Below the pieces are notes generated by a model, which saw only the letters and a program-made list of their open reading frames with translations, did no database searches and was not told the DNA's origin. A DNA stretch of 64,000 nt from Epiperipatus broadwayi. Lineage: Eukaryota > Onychophora > Udeonychophora > Euonychophora > Peripatidae. The position numbers and the translations under genes were made by a program. The DNA lies in contig JAQFVV010000021.1 in the NCBI GenBank assembly GCA_028023455.1, positions 618,001 through 682,000 on the forward strand, written 5' to 3'. This document shows positions 12,351 through 24,345 of the stretch, one piece after another (the stretch's first letter is position 1; each line of letters begins with the position of its first letter).

Positions 12351-12865
12351 GGCTAATACCAAAGTACTGAAAATATGATTATTTTCATCAGAAATATTTT
12401 TTTGTAACTTTGTTATATATGTAGAAGCCATCGATGGAGACCCAAAAAGGCCAACCGGTTGGAAAATACACACAATGACACCCTAGGTAAAGAAATCCTA
12501 GGTAAAGAAATTTAAAATATGTTCTGATCACAGTCTAGACTCTTTATATTTAAATTATTGAACTTTAATTAACAAAGGACTATCATAATTTAGCCTGAGT
12601 AATTACTTATATGTTTTTATATGCAAATTTCAATATTATAGTATTATATTACATACATGTGTGTTTAAAATAAATATTAATGTTTAGCTTAATTGTTATT
12701 TTGTCTATTTTTTCTTTCTCTCTTGTCACTGCAGCATCAGTCAATTATTGTATAAGTTATTTTATGTGTTAAGTAAATATGCTGGACTCTGAAACAGAGT
12801 TTGAGCTAGTCATGAGATATTTCAAGTGCTGGATTGTGGGCTTACTATCCAGGCATGTTAATTAC

Positions 12866-13066
12866 TTCATGTAATTAGCTGGCACCTGAGGTTTACCTCT
12901 AAACAAATAAAAATATTTTGGATGGTGGGGGTTTGAGTTTAGCAGTTGAGGTGGGTCATGGTCTGGAAATTTGATTGTGTTATACTCTGCATAGCTTGGT
13001 CTAACCATGGGTATCATTGATAGATCAGTTATTGATGGTATTTTCCCCTCTGTTTGAAGGGCTGGT
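12866..13066 (-). CDS. Candidate internal exon, unidentified protein
   Basis: This 201-nt minus-strand stretch is open, and its G+C content is clearly higher than that of the flanks. On the minus strand it is preceded by a T-rich tract ending in GAACAG (acceptor) and followed by GTAATT (donor). Read with one leading base, it encodes 66 residues starting PALQTEGKIPSITDL and containing RPSYAEYNTIKFPDHDPP and NPHHPKYFYLFRGKPQVP. It is rich in proline, tyrosine and asparagine, with no membrane segment or cysteine. Its length is a multiple of three, so the phase is the same on both sides. Alternative donors exist at the GTAAAC and GTGCCA sites inside. I do not recognise the family. The proline-rich composition is unlike the translated noise and LINE relics around it. 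It could also be an exonised repeat. Confidence 0.45.
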
Positions 13067-13163
13067 CTGTTCACATAATGTTGAAAACATAAAATTTAAA
13101 ATTATGTTAAAAAGATTAATTTAAACAGCTTCTATTAATAGACTCAGTTCAATATATATATAC

Positions 13164-14122
13164 ACCTGGGTCTCTTTTTACATGGACTTATTTAACGCGA
13201 TTTTGAAATTACGCGATTTATATTTTCTTGGAAATCGAACTCCGATAATGCACTATTACTTTAAATAATAAATTTTGCGCACTTATGTCATATTGAAAGT
13301 AATAGCACATTATTGGAATTCGACTTTCATCTTAGTAATTTCAATATTTTCAGTGCTTTATAATAGTAAGATTTTATGCAATAATGAAATTAAAATCATG
13401 ATTTCCACATTTTATGTATACACACATTAAATTTTACAACATTATAATGTAAATTTGTTCAAACATTGTGCGTGTTAATTTTTCATTTTAAATCACATTC
13501 TGTTTTTGCTTTTTAAAAAAGAACGTAATCAATTATTATTTTCTTATTAATGACACTAATCATTAACGTGCTCTTAAATTCCAACGAGAGCTAAATGGTT
13601 GTATGTCTGGATATTGCGAGCTTCATAAACAATTAATAAAATCATCATCTCAAAGATTAATTACTAATTATGTTGTCACCAGAAAATCATTAACACAACA
13701 TGAGAGTGAAGTTGGTGTTAGTTGTATTTCCTCTTCTGAAGAATCTGATTTTTTACCAGTTTGCAAATGAACCTGTTTATCGATAATAATTAAAACATGT
13801 ATAAAAAAATGTAAATTACTGTACTGTAAATTATGCATAAAAATATATTATTTTGAATAAAATTAAATATTATAGTTAAAAAAAAGTTTCTCTTGTATCA
13901 ATTTTTTTCAAATTTGAAATTTTTTATTAGTCATATTTAATTTTATTTTTTTTTGCGCGAATTTTAAAGTAATTTTACGTTGGTGCTTTGCTTTTATGCG
14001 AATTTTGAAAAATCACAGTCCGTATCCCCCCTTTTTCAAGGTAAGTTACGTCTATTTTTGCGCGATTTCATTTGCACGTGTTTTCTGAGGAACATATCTA
14101 ACTTGTAAAATGAGCCCCGGGT
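13164..14122 (+). mobile_element. Tigger/pogo-like DNA transposon relic, copy 1
   Basis: The ends are inverted repeats: the left reads ACCTGGGTCTCTTTTTACAT, the complement of the right reads ACCCGGGGCTCATTTTACAA. Subterminal TTAACGCGATTTTGAAATTA and its counterpart TTTTTGCGCGATTTCATTTG near the right end are typical of Tigger-like termini. Both flanks are TA-rich, fitting TA target choice. Inside, 13567-13770 keeps an intact reading frame for the transposase C-terminus. The central catalytic domain is deleted. A second copy lies at 21384-22520. Confidence 0.7.
13567..13770 (+). pseudogene. Tigger-like transposase C-terminal fragment
   Basis: An open frame of about 67 codons ending in TGA reads FQRELNGCMSGYC, then HKQLIKSSSQRLITNYVVT, then HESEVGVSCISSSEESDF. 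Such a tail (a region ending in a QxxITxxF-like motif plus a serine/acid-rich stretch) is usual for the C-terminus of CENP-B/Jerky/Tigger transposases. The DNA-binding and DDE domains are missing. The same tail, more decayed, is at about 21965-22180. This supports common descent of the two copies. Confidence 0.55.
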
Positions 14123-16504
14123 GTGTGTGTGTATATATATATCAATGTCATCTGATTGTCAGTGTTTGCAAATATATATCTATTGCTTATCTTTCAAATA
14201 AAACTATTAAAACTACTAAATTATTACAATTATATTAATATTGTGGATTCAGAGCTATATCTAAGAGCTAATAATCATTCCACCACTATCCCCCTTCAAT
14301 AAAATAGAATCGTCAGTATGCCCAAAGCAATACTTTGAAGAAAAAGTCTAAGACACATGGGTAATTTAGAATGTAGACATCATTAAATTCATATTATTAA
14401 AAAGGTTATAGACATTCCATTAAATATATGTCCTCTTGCTGACTGATAAATTATTAGATTAAATGAATAAAAACTTATCACAGTATTAATTACCAAAATG
14501 CTTTGTTCATTAAAAAAAATAATGTTTCATCACAATTCAAAATTTGATGTAATTCTTTATTTTCTTAATAAAATATTTCTTACTGTCTTGCATTGGTGGT
14601 CGAGAGGTCAGCGTGACTGCCTTACACTTGAAAAAAAAAATTTCTTACTGGTATGTTTTTCAATTACTTTGGTGCAACCATAATAAGTATTTTTTCTACC
14701 ATGTTATCCCTTACTTGGCTTACAGTTACAATGGTAAATCTTTCTGGGTAGTTGTTCTTTATGTTTTGTATATTGCAATCCATTATAAATCCATGATGAG
14801 GTGATCAATCAGTTGTCCATGACAAAGTTTTTAATTTCTAGACATGTATATCAGAATTAAATTGTTATGACATAGAACCGAATGGAAGATACTTTTATAT
14901 AATGCAGAGTTTTAAACTAGGTTTCTTTTATTGCATATTTGGTTTCTTCTGGATTCACATTTTAGATAGGAACCCTAAAAATAATGGTTTTCTTCAGTAA
15001 TTTATGTTGATAATATTATGCTTTTAAATATATTTGTACACAACTGTTAGAGAAATACTGCCATACATTGCTTACACAGTATTGAAGCATACCTATGATT
15101 AATAGGTATATTAGCATTTGGTAATATTAAAAAAAAAAAAACTTAATAAAAAGTAAAATTTAAAAATTTTTAAAAGACTCAATTGAATTTTCTTTTTTAA
15201 TTAGTGTAATTTTTTTTTTTTAATGTACAGTGAAAGTTATTTTCATGTTTAATATATTATCTGTTTAATTAAAAATAAAAGTTAGAATTGGAAAGAATAA
15301 AAATGCTTTAAGATTACTAATCCAGACAAACAAAAAGAAATTCCAAACGTAAAAGTAAAAGATTATGATTAGTAAAAACTTTTTAATGCTAATTAAAGAT
15401 GGTGGAAATATTTTGTAAAAAAAAACAACAACTTTGTATCCAAAAATAAAAAATAATATACAAGATTATTATCTTGAATTCTGATAATAAAATGGATAAA
15501 ATACATGTGCAGAAAACTAAAAAAACTGGTCGAGGGTATAAAAAGAACCAAGTAGCTTTGAACGAGGTCTTTTGCTGGCATTGTAATGTATAATGAGCAA
15601 GAGGACAGAGTTAGATGCAGTTTCTGTTTTATCAATGTGATAAATGCCCCATTCAAGAATCAAACTGAATCAATGCATTAGGTGTGAATAGAAATTGGAA
15701 TGTGTGGACACCTTCTTTTGCCATAAAGATGTTACTCCAAAATCTTTATGCCCAACATATTTTGCAACTGATCAGGAACATAAGAGAATATCAACAGAGT
15801 GAAACTAGTTAACTTCAATGAGTTCTTCCACCCAAGAAATAAACGCATACTACAAAACTTATCAGTAAGATTATTCATAACCAATTTGTGACTAAAGATG
15901 TTACCCAACTAATATTAACTATAAGATGGGTATATTCCCTGATGAACTGTTTTAATTACTCAAATGTGAACTATTTGGAATTTATTAATCATTTAACATT
16001 AATATCTGGATTAGCGTGTATGAGCTTTCCAATTCTATTTAACAATTTATCTTTTAAATATTTTAATTTGTTAGAATAAAATATTTCTAATATCAACTTT
16101 TCATTGTGCGTTATTAATGTTAATTATTAAATTTATTAATGTTAGTTAATTGTGTGATAAATGTGTAAATTATCTTTGCCAATACGCTTATTTATAAATT
16201 AAGTCCCAGGAGAAATATTCTCTGAAAATACATTAAATTATGGGAAATCATAATTCCCGATCTTTTAGATTATTTGCTTCAGAAGTTACGATGTGCTTGA
16301 TGCAGAATCAGTGAATCTAATAATTTTAGCGCCTTCTTTTATAAATTAAAAGCTGATTCTGTCAGCAATTGAAATTGTAATAATTATTAGGTCAAGTTAA
16401 TCAGGAAATATAGTTATGTTTTGAGAAATATGAACAAAATATTTTTCTTCTTCATAGCTTGATTAACTCGTTCATTTTAGTGCATAATAGAAGGCCTAAC
16501 CAGA
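14123..16504. other. AT-rich stretch with one SINE fragment
   Basis: The first 52 bases of a family S1 SINE are present at 14590-14641, truncated after CTTACACTTG and followed by an A-run. Around 15530-15830 the sequence is less AT-biased but has no recognisable frame. Nothing else was identified. Confidence 0.45.
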
Positions 16505-16790
16505 ATGTGAAAAACATAGTGATGTGATGTGATGTGATACACTGTGACTTCTCCTTAAACAGAGTCAGGAATCTCTCAATAATTCTGCCCAAAGAGACCT
16601 GTTATCCACTTTACTGTCTTTTTTTCATCATTTGGTTACGCCATCTAGTGTTAACATTAGCAACCTTTAGATGCCAGATAGTAATGCTTATTAAATCCTT
16701 ATCCAGTATTGCCTTATCTAATATATATCCAGAATACTTTCTAGTTAATAGGTTTCACAGTGAAGGGGTTTTTTTTTGATTTTTGAACAG
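16505..16790 (-). pseudogene. LINE 3' end joined to a decayed hammerhead segment
   Basis: On the minus strand the order is: a decayed hammerhead-like region (about 16790-16738), then GATAAGGATTTAATAAGCAT and CACTAGATGGC, then GTGGATAACAGG, GAGAGATTCCTGACTC and a (CACAT)n-like tail at 16510-16545. The 3' part matches the end of the element at 49565-50106 closely. The ORF segment between CTAGATGGC and the tail is largely deleted here. It is therefore an internally deleted copy of the same retroelement. Confidence 0.6.
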
Positions 16791-17399
16791 TATAATGTGT
16801 AAGCTAATGTCATCTGATATATTGTTGTTGGTCATATAATTTTTTTCTGTAATTATTCATGATAAGTAATACAGTTGTTTGTTTCATGATTATTTGTTTG
16901 TAATATAGCAGTGCTGAGAGATGTAACCAGTCAAATTTTTAGAAATAATGGCTAACAACTAATAAATAATTAAGCTAGCCTCTCGGTTCTTCTATATCTT
17001 GCCTTTTCACTTATGTCATAGACAGTTCACAAATACCCATAAACCAGTAAATCTTTTGTAAGAGTTTTTTTTTTTTTAATAAGCAAAGTATCATGTTGTT
17101 CTTAATGCTGATTTAAAGTTGTTCATAGATAAGCTTCTTCAAATAAATTTTTTATAACATTTAGTTACAAAAGTTGATTTCATATTGTATTTTATTCCTA
17201 TTACCTGCTATTTTATAACCATATATTTTGACCAGTTTTTATTATTAGGACATGCTAAATTTAAATGACAAATTGCACAATTTGCTTTTAATGAATTAAA
17301 TCCAGCCATAATTTGTTATTTCTTTTGTGCTTAAGACTTGAACACTTAAACTATACAAACACTTAAAAATACATAGTAAAGTATGAAAAGATATGTATT
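16791..17399. other. AT-rich stretch, no gene seen
   Basis: No coding, RNA or repeat signal was recognised. Confidence 0.45.
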
Positions 17400-17850
17400 G
17401 ACAATTTCATAGATGAAATGAAACCCATATACTTGAGTGATAGAAGAAACATATATCATTTACATCAGTTTTCTAAAAGAGGTGATTAAATTAAATTAGA
17501 TCCCAAGAGATTGTAAAAGACCTAGAAAAAGACCATGTGTGAGTTAAGTAAATGAGATAAGAGAAATTGAAATTTTAAACTGGATCCCAAAAGATTGTAA
17601 AACATTTAGAAAATGCTCACGTGTGAGATAAGTGAATAAGGACAATTAAACTTTTAAATTGGATTACACGAAATTGTAAAAGATCTCAAAAGAGATCATG
17701 TGTAAGATAAACAAATGAAGAGTATTAAGTTCCTGACATAATGTAAAAAAGGAAAATCTATGGATTGGTAAAACTGAATTAAATTTAGGTAACTTGACAT
17801 TCGGTAGATGAAAATGATGAATAAGTATATGCGTCCTGTATTTAATTAAA
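17400..17850 (+). pseudogene. RTE-like LINE tail with a triplicated C-terminal segment
   Basis: Three consecutive diverged units start at about 17496, 17581 and 17660. Each reads like ILNWIPRDCKRPRKRPxVR, the conserved basic block near the RTE-like C-terminus. The other copies in this window carry it once. The spacing is about 80-85 bp. The last unit is followed by a decayed WI-LG-like end. All are broken by stops. Confidence 0.6.
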
Positions 17851-18059
17851 ATTTCAAATATGAGCAGTTTTATATCGAATTTTTCCATTTGAGAAATTCA
17901 ATTCATTTTTAAATGGATCTATACCTTAAATTTAAATAAATAGTCAAGTGAAAACGAAAAAGTTTTTAATAGAAAATAGATTCTTGTACATACTGTATAT
18001 TTAAAATGAATTTTCTTTTTTATTATAGTTTATATGTTAGAATATATATATTTTAAAAT

Positions 18060-18500
18060 GTTACTGTTTTCCTGAAGGTTTGTGATGATGGTGTTCTAGT
18101 TGTATTTTTATATTCGACTATTTCCATCATCTAATACATGTACTGAATGTCTTTAGAAAAAAATTAACTTTATTTTAAATATTCCAAATACATTCAACTG
18201 TTAATAATAGCTCATCAAATAGGTTAGTAGATGCACAACATTTCGAGTGGTATTATTCTTTCCTCTTCTTCAGGTATTGCTAGCCTGACCAGTGACAGTT
18301 ACCTTAAAATTCAATACTCAAAAATCTAAAGGTCCAGGTTCGAATCACATGCTAGTACTGTCATTGGTCAGGCCAGCAACACCGAAGAAGAAGAGAGAAT
18401 AATACCTCTCGAAACATTGTGCATATCTAATCTGTTTGATGTGCTATTACTAACAGAGGAATGTATTGGGAATATTTAAAATAAAGTTAAAAATTTTTTA
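18060..18500. repeat. Composite foldback: shared outer terminus plus family A SINE-like core
   Basis: The left outer segment (about 18065-18170) reads GATGATGGTGTTCTAGTTGT and TATTTCCATCATCTAAT. The same terminus is found at 38705-38815 and, in both orientations, around the element at 56440-56870. The inner part (18225-18470) is an inverted pair beginning TGCACAACATTTCGAG and ending CTCGAAACATTGTGCAT, with a B-box-like GGTTCGAATC in the centre. The right arm has CCGAAGA in place of CTGAAGA, so this hammerhead-like core is damaged. Confidence 0.65.
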
Positions 18501-18624
18501 ATGTTATAATTGACTATTTATTAGTCTGCATTACATTGGCATGTTTATTTCATGTTTAAAGAGGTTTATTAAACTTCATTGTATCAATATTTCATTGTCT
18601 GTGGTCAAGTTGCAATCTTGAAGT

Positions 18625-18790
18625 GTCCATATATATTCAATGGATCATTAGTAAGAGTGGATTTTCATTCTTGCTATTAAAAGGTAAGAAGGTTGCCTTG
18701 ACAACAGTGAGAAATATTGGTTGCTACCTTTATTGTGAATGTTTAGGTGTTTACTGGTTGGTATCTAATTATATATATATATATAAATTT
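18625..18790 (+). repeat. Family G repeat next to a (TA)n run
   Basis: It contains GGTTGCCTTGACAACAGT followed by a decayed TTGTTGATTGTTATTGA-like part and ends at an (AT)n run. The same unit, in either orientation, is found at 25596-25735, 31690-31815, 36240-36360 and 62378-62628, always near a (TA)n tract. Confidence 0.6.
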
Positions 18791-19569
18791 ATTAATGCTA
18801 AAGCGTACCTTGTTTAAAATTAATTCATAACGGAACAAGGTATGCAGATTTTATTTTTATAATATTTTTTATATAAATGCAATATTTAAGAAACTTTTTT
18901 TAATGTAATTTAAAAAATCTGCTTTACATTTATTTAATTATGCATAATTTTTTCCCACAATTCCATATTCAGAATTTTTATAATCGAAATCTGTAAATGA
19001 ATATTTATTTAACATCATAAATGCAATTTTAAAATAAATATAGTAATTTAACATTTTTTAAACAAACATTTCACTCACGTTTAGTATAACTTTATTAAAT
19101 TTAATAATTTTTAATGTTTATTTTTATATAAATTGCGTTATTTATTTATTATGGTTTATAGGAAAAAGCTTAAACAGTCTTTATTAACTGCCCAAAGGAT
19201 AACAGTAACAAAGAAGGTATTATTTACTCTAGTTACAAATGCTGCTGGGATAGGACTTTAACAGTTTTTCAACTTTATCTGCTATTTGAGAATACCCAAT
19301 TTCCAACCAGTTTTGAATGGCTAGTGCACAATTATTGATTGGTTACCTGCTTTGTACATTTTAGCCAAGTGCTAATATGGCGGCCATAGATTTCAGGTTT
19401 AATTCTCAATTGAGTAACATAAATCAAATAAAAAAAACTGACTTAATCAAATTGAATGAGCCTGTTGTAATGATTTTATCATTAAGTTGTTCAAATGTCA
19501 TTTGACCTCCAGAGCAAACTAACTATATGATGATAAAAATAAGGATTCTAACCCAGTTAAAACCTGAAA
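18791..19569. other. AT-rich stretch, no gene seen
   Basis: No recognised coding sequence or repeat family. The part around 19170-19520 is less AT-biased but has no supportable frame. Confidence 0.4.
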
Positions 19570-19665
19570 ACATTTTTTCCATCCTATCCAGATAGATTTG
19601 AACCTACATCATTGAATGACAAAAAAGTGCATTTCCACTAAGCTGCAAAACCCTTCACAATGATA
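19570..19665 (-). repeat. Possible tRNA-derived SINE head
   Basis: On the minus strand GCAGCTTAGTGGAAATGCA fits an A box and GTAGGTTCAAATCTAT fits a B box, about 30 bases apart, with a CATT..AATG pair between them. No acceptor-stem pairing is evident, so a functional tRNA is unlikely. Confidence 0.45.
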
Positions 19666-19841
19666 GAGTAAATCCCATAAATATATATCACATATTAACA
19701 ATAAGAACAAAAATTCTTAAACCTGTTTCTGTGTAGTATTTTTTATTTTACTGGTCACTGAGAAACTTTAGACTAATTTATTACTTATAATTTTTTATGT
19801 TTTTTTTTATTAATAAAATTGTTAACCATTTTTATTGCCTG

Positions 19842-20185
<344 letters not shown>

Positions 20186-20534
20186 GCCACTAGAAAATGA
20201 GTATAGCCATTCTAACTGCAAGAAAGGGATAGTCAGAAAAGAAAAAAACTGCTCTAAAAATGAGTTTTGTAATGATTATACAAACCAATATGCCAACCAC
20301 AAATATATTCATGTCTAGAATATGCTGGTCATATTCCTGTTCATTTGATGTTTTATGATGTTTTTCCTTAATTGTTTTGGCAGAAAACTTTTCTTTTTGA
20401 AATTCTTGAACATCATGTCTATGTAAATATTACCAAAAGAACACTTTTCTTTATTTTGCTGTAATATCTTATAAATACAATTTATTCAAACCACTTCGAA
20501 TATTTTTTAGCAAAACTCTTTATTTGTACATATA
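20186..20534. other. AT-rich stretch, no gene seen
   Basis: No recognised features. Confidence 0.4.
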
Positions 20535-20680
20535 TACATATATCTTATGTTTCGACTGTCCTGCAGTCTTCTTCAGAGACAGATCACATTAATCTTTTAA
20601 AAAAACGTTTTTATGAGATTAAAGTGAACTGGCTCTGAAGAAGACTGCAGCACAGATGAAATACATACGTTAATCTTTTA
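20535..20680. repeat. Foldback family D with hammerhead-like core
   Basis: The arms contain CTGCAGTCTTCTTCAGAG (20561-20578) and CTCTGAAGAAGACTGCAG (about 20632-20649), perfect reverse complements. On the minus strand the left arm reads CTGAAGA (20570-20576), then a 5-bp stem GACTG/CAGTC with loop CAGGA, then GAAAC (20549-20553). These are the conserved strands and stem II of a hammerhead core. A matching stem I was not found, so activity is doubtful. The right-arm copy has lost the exact GAAAC. Confidence 0.55.
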
Positions 20681-21383
20681 AATATATATAAGATTAAATT
20701 TGTTAATACATATTAAGCAGAATAATAATAAAAAATGACAAAGATTAAAGTTACCAGTAGCTCAGATGTGTGTGTATATATATGGATTATGCTCATAAGG
20801 ATGGCAAATTAGGATCAATTTTTAGAGGCCTCATGATGGAGTCATTCTTTCTTAATGGTATTATGGTCTACATCATGGATGTGTGTGATCATGTTTCCAT
20901 TTAGATGGGTCTTTTTCTGGTAGCAAAGGTAAGCAGTTATCAAGCATGATTCATCACTCTTCTGCCAGGCTTCATCTTTAGGACTTTGTCCATTCTCAGA
21001 GGGTGGAGATAAAACTTCTCTACTCAGGCATGGCTTGTACAGAGATTTATGTATCGGTCAAGACTTTAGAACAAGAAGATTAGAATAAAGAAAAACTTTA
21101 GTATTTATACCTTTTAACTCTTTTTTTACATTAATTAATTAATTGAATTCTACAAATGCTTCCATTGTTTACAAGCTCTTAAAAGCATCATATGATTTTG
21201 CACTATTATTGAAATGACAACAAAGGATTTTATATTACTTTTCTTAATGATCTTAAGTTAAATTTTTACTTAATCTACTATGTGCATTAGCTAATTTCTT
21301 TATCTGCTGATGCAATACTTTTTTATATTTGCTGATGAAATAATTTATTTTACTTTAAACTTTTTTCTATAATTTCTAAATTA
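20681..21383. other. Mixed stretch with a less AT-rich island
   Basis: The part around 20815-21070 has more G+C than its surroundings and looks like old coding sequence, but no frame stays open and no family was recognised. It may be a decayed retroelement or exon. The rest is AT-rich. Confidence 0.35.
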
Positions 21384-22520
21384 CATCTGGGTCTCTTTTT
21401 GTGTGGATTTCTTTAATGCAATTTTGAAGTTATGCAGTTCATGTTTCTTTTTAATATCTTTTTATGTGATAAAGAATTTCATATTCCATTTAAAATCGGA
21501 TTTCCCCATTTTATATACATGCATTAAATTTTACATACTTTAAATACCCGTTGGAAAAAGGTTTGGCAATAAATTTAGATACCATAAAAGATTTAGAAAA
21601 AGATAATGAAACAGAAGTGGAATCTGTTTGATTCATAGCAACAATGATTCAAGAAAGTCTTCAAATTTCTAATCAATTGGGAAATCATTTTAATTGTTAA
21701 TGACATGAATTATGAACTATATTTTTTTAAACACATATACACATGGAGAAACCTTTAGACAGAAAAAAGCTACAAGTAAAATTATTTAAGAACTTTTAAT
21801 TTCTACTTAAAAAGAATGTATCTTTAAAAGTTTGTAATATTTTTACTTGTAATTTTTTTCTATCTAAAAGTTTCTCCATGTATATATGTGTATAAAAGAA
21901 AATTTGACTGTTAATCATTATTAACACACTCATAGAAGTGTTATATATATATATATATAGTTGCATTCATGGAAGTGCATTCTCTAACAGCTAGACATAA
22001 CAGTCTGGATATCACAAGCTTCATAAACAATTAGTAAAATCATTGTCTCAAAGTTTAATTACCGATTACATTGTTAACAAAAAACCATTAACACAGCACA
22101 AGACTGAAGTTGGCACTAATTGTATTTCCTCTTGTAATGAATCTGATGTTTTACCAGTTCACAAACAAAGGCATATTGTCAAATAGTGATAATGATTAAA
22201 ATATGTATGAAAAATTGTAAAATAAATTACACATAAAAACATATTGTTTTGAATGAATTTAAATAGTTAATAAAAAAAGTAAAACGAGTTTGTTTTGTAT
22301 CAATTTTTTTTCAAATATTTGAAATTTTTTATTAGTCATACTTTTTTTTCTTTTTTTTAATGCAAATTTTAAAGTATTTTTTTGCTTTGGTTTTATGCGA
22401 TTTTCAAAAATTATGGAACATATCCGACATTTTTCAAGGTAAGTTAAGTCTATTTTTGTGCGATTTTTTTAATGCGGGTTTTCTGTGGAACCTATCTACT
22501 GCATAAAATGAGACCCAGGT
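21384..22520 (+). mobile_element. Tigger/pogo-like DNA transposon relic, copy 2
   Basis: The left end ACATCTGGGTCTCTTTTTGT and the complement of the right end, ACCTGGGTCTCATTTTATGC, form terminal inverted repeats like those of the copy at 13164-14122. The internal order of copy 1 is repeated: a transposase tail (about 21965-22180) with ITSFINN- and SCNESDVLPVHK-like parts, then the GTAAGTTAAGTCTATTTTTG subterminal segment. The tail is more decayed. A separate hairpin at about 21730-21895 is nested inside. Confidence 0.65.
21730..21895. repeat. Hairpin nested in Tigger-like copy 2
   Basis: The left arm contains ACACATATACACATGGAGAA and the right arm TTCTCCATGTATATATGTGT, with further complementarity inward through TACAAGTAAAA/TTTTACTTGTA. 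Arms are about 50 bp. Copy 1 at 13164 has no such hairpin, so it is a later insertion. Confidence 0.7.
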
Positions 22521-22875
22521 ATATTTAAATTTTCATTATAATTTGCAATTTATTTTAATATTATATACATACATATATCATTAATCATTTATTTTAATAT
22601 TCATTCACAGTGGTTGATTTTATGGTCTGTGGTTAAATAAACAGTGAATCATGAAGCACACACATGTTAAGATCATGGAATTATGGGAAAGTTAGCATTT
22701 AAAAGCTTTAGTTAACACATATTACTGGATTATCGAAAGTGCTCCTAAGTGGATAAAAATTTTTAATTATTTAGTTACTGTATTTACAAATATTCAGTTA
22801 TATAATTATGTACATTGCTTTAAAAATACAGACATCGAATCATAATATATATATGTGTGTATGTGTGTGTACAGC
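22521..22875. other. AT-rich stretch, no gene seen
   Basis: It contains short (AT)n and (GT)n tracts near 22845-22870. Nothing else was recognised. Confidence 0.4.
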
Positions 22876-22876
22876 T

Positions 22877-23130
22877 TCAGTATTGATATTCCAAGATATG
22901 ATAATTACCGCAATTTTGTCTATTTCCTTTATTTTCAAAAATTGGAATAATAAAAACTTTGTGATTCCTATATTTTTTCAAAAATCCCAATATATTTGAA
23001 ATTAAAATGTCATCACCATATTTTAAAACCCTTCTAGATATTCTATCAGGAGTTTCAGGTTTTTCATATTCAAAATTACAAAAAGCTACCTTAACTTCAC
23101 TAACCTGAATATGTTTGTCTGAATCTAAAT
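22877..23130 (-). pseudogene. LINE reverse-transcriptase fragment
   Basis: An open minus-strand frame reads VSEVKVAFCNFEYEKPETPD, RISRRVLKYGDDILISNIL, then FIIPIFENKGNRQNCGNYHI. This is the well-known block at the start of many non-LTR reverse transcriptases (S.eVxxALxxLKxGKAPGPDGI ... LKyGG..L ... iiPIFKKGDrqnCgNYRgIsL). It is the least decayed RT piece in the window. It breaks off at a TA/TG microsatellite on its 3' side, so the catalytic YADD part is missing. The frame continues upstream without family resemblance. Confidence 0.75.
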
Positions 23131-23399
23131 GAGTAGATAAAATGGATATGGTAAATAAAGTATACTTTCTAAGGAGAATCTTTTTTGTTGTAATTATATA
23201 TCCCATGATCACTATTTCTTATGCTAGGCCATTACTAAACATAGAGATAGTTAGGATATATACAGTTGTAAGTGTATATGCCAATGTATGGATATCTTAC
23301 TGTTTAATTTGGTTGGAAAATAAAGGAGATATAATGCTAGTGTGTGTTGTTATTGATCTTTATAAAAAGTTGTTATTCAAAATGGAGTGTGTGGAATAA

Positions 23400-24075
23400 A
23401 TTATTAAAAGTGTTTCAATCTCAGGAAAAAAATATGATGGAAGAGAGTTAATAGTGCTTCAATCTCAGAGAAACAAAGTAATATAGAGAGTGTGGGTGAA
23501 ATATTTAGACAAGTTTCAATCTTAAGGAAGTGGAGTGGAATCTATTGGGAGAGATTTCTTATAACGGTTCATTTTCAGAGAGGAAAACTGGTATTGCATC
23601 TATGGAAAGATTGTTATGAGTGTTTTATTATCATGGAAACAAAGTGATCTGGAGTTTGTGGAAAATTTTTTAGGAGTGTTACAATCTTAGGGAAGCAATG
23701 TGGTATGGAGTTTATGGAAAAGATTTTAGAAGTGTTTCAATCTTAGGAAAGAAAAGTGGTGTGGAGTCAGTGGGAGAGATTTTAGAGATGTTTCAATCTC
23801 AAGGAAGCAAAATGTTGTAGACACTGTCGAAAATTTTTTAAGTGTGTTTCAATCTCAGAAAAGCAAAATGGTGTGGGGTCTATGGGAGAGGTTTTAAAAG
23901 TGTTTCAATCTTAGGAATGCAAAGTGATGTAAATAAGTGAGAGAGATTTTAGAAGTGTTTTAATCTCAGGGAAGCAAAATGTTGTGGAGACTGGAAAAGA
24001 TTTTAGGAATGTTTTAGTCTCAGAGAAGCAAAGTTATGTGAAGTCTATGGAAGAGGTTGTTTAGAGTGTTTCACT
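23400..24075 (+). repeat. Minisatellite, about 12 units of about 56 bp
   Basis: Each unit starts AGTGTTTCAATCTCAGGGAA, continues with a GCAAAGTGGTGTGGAGTCTA-like part and ends GGGAGAGATTTTAGA. Units differ by substitutions and small indels, so the array is old. No long open frame runs through it. Confidence 0.9.
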
Positions 24076-24134
24076 ATAAATATATTTGTTTCAGAGATTA
24101 TTTTATATAGTCATTACATAATACATCCCTAGTA

Positions 24135-24345
<211 letters not shown>

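Noticed and set aside
23400-24075. A CRISPR-like array
   Set aside because: The 56-bp units are contiguous and diverged, with no unique spacers, and the DNA is eukaryotic.
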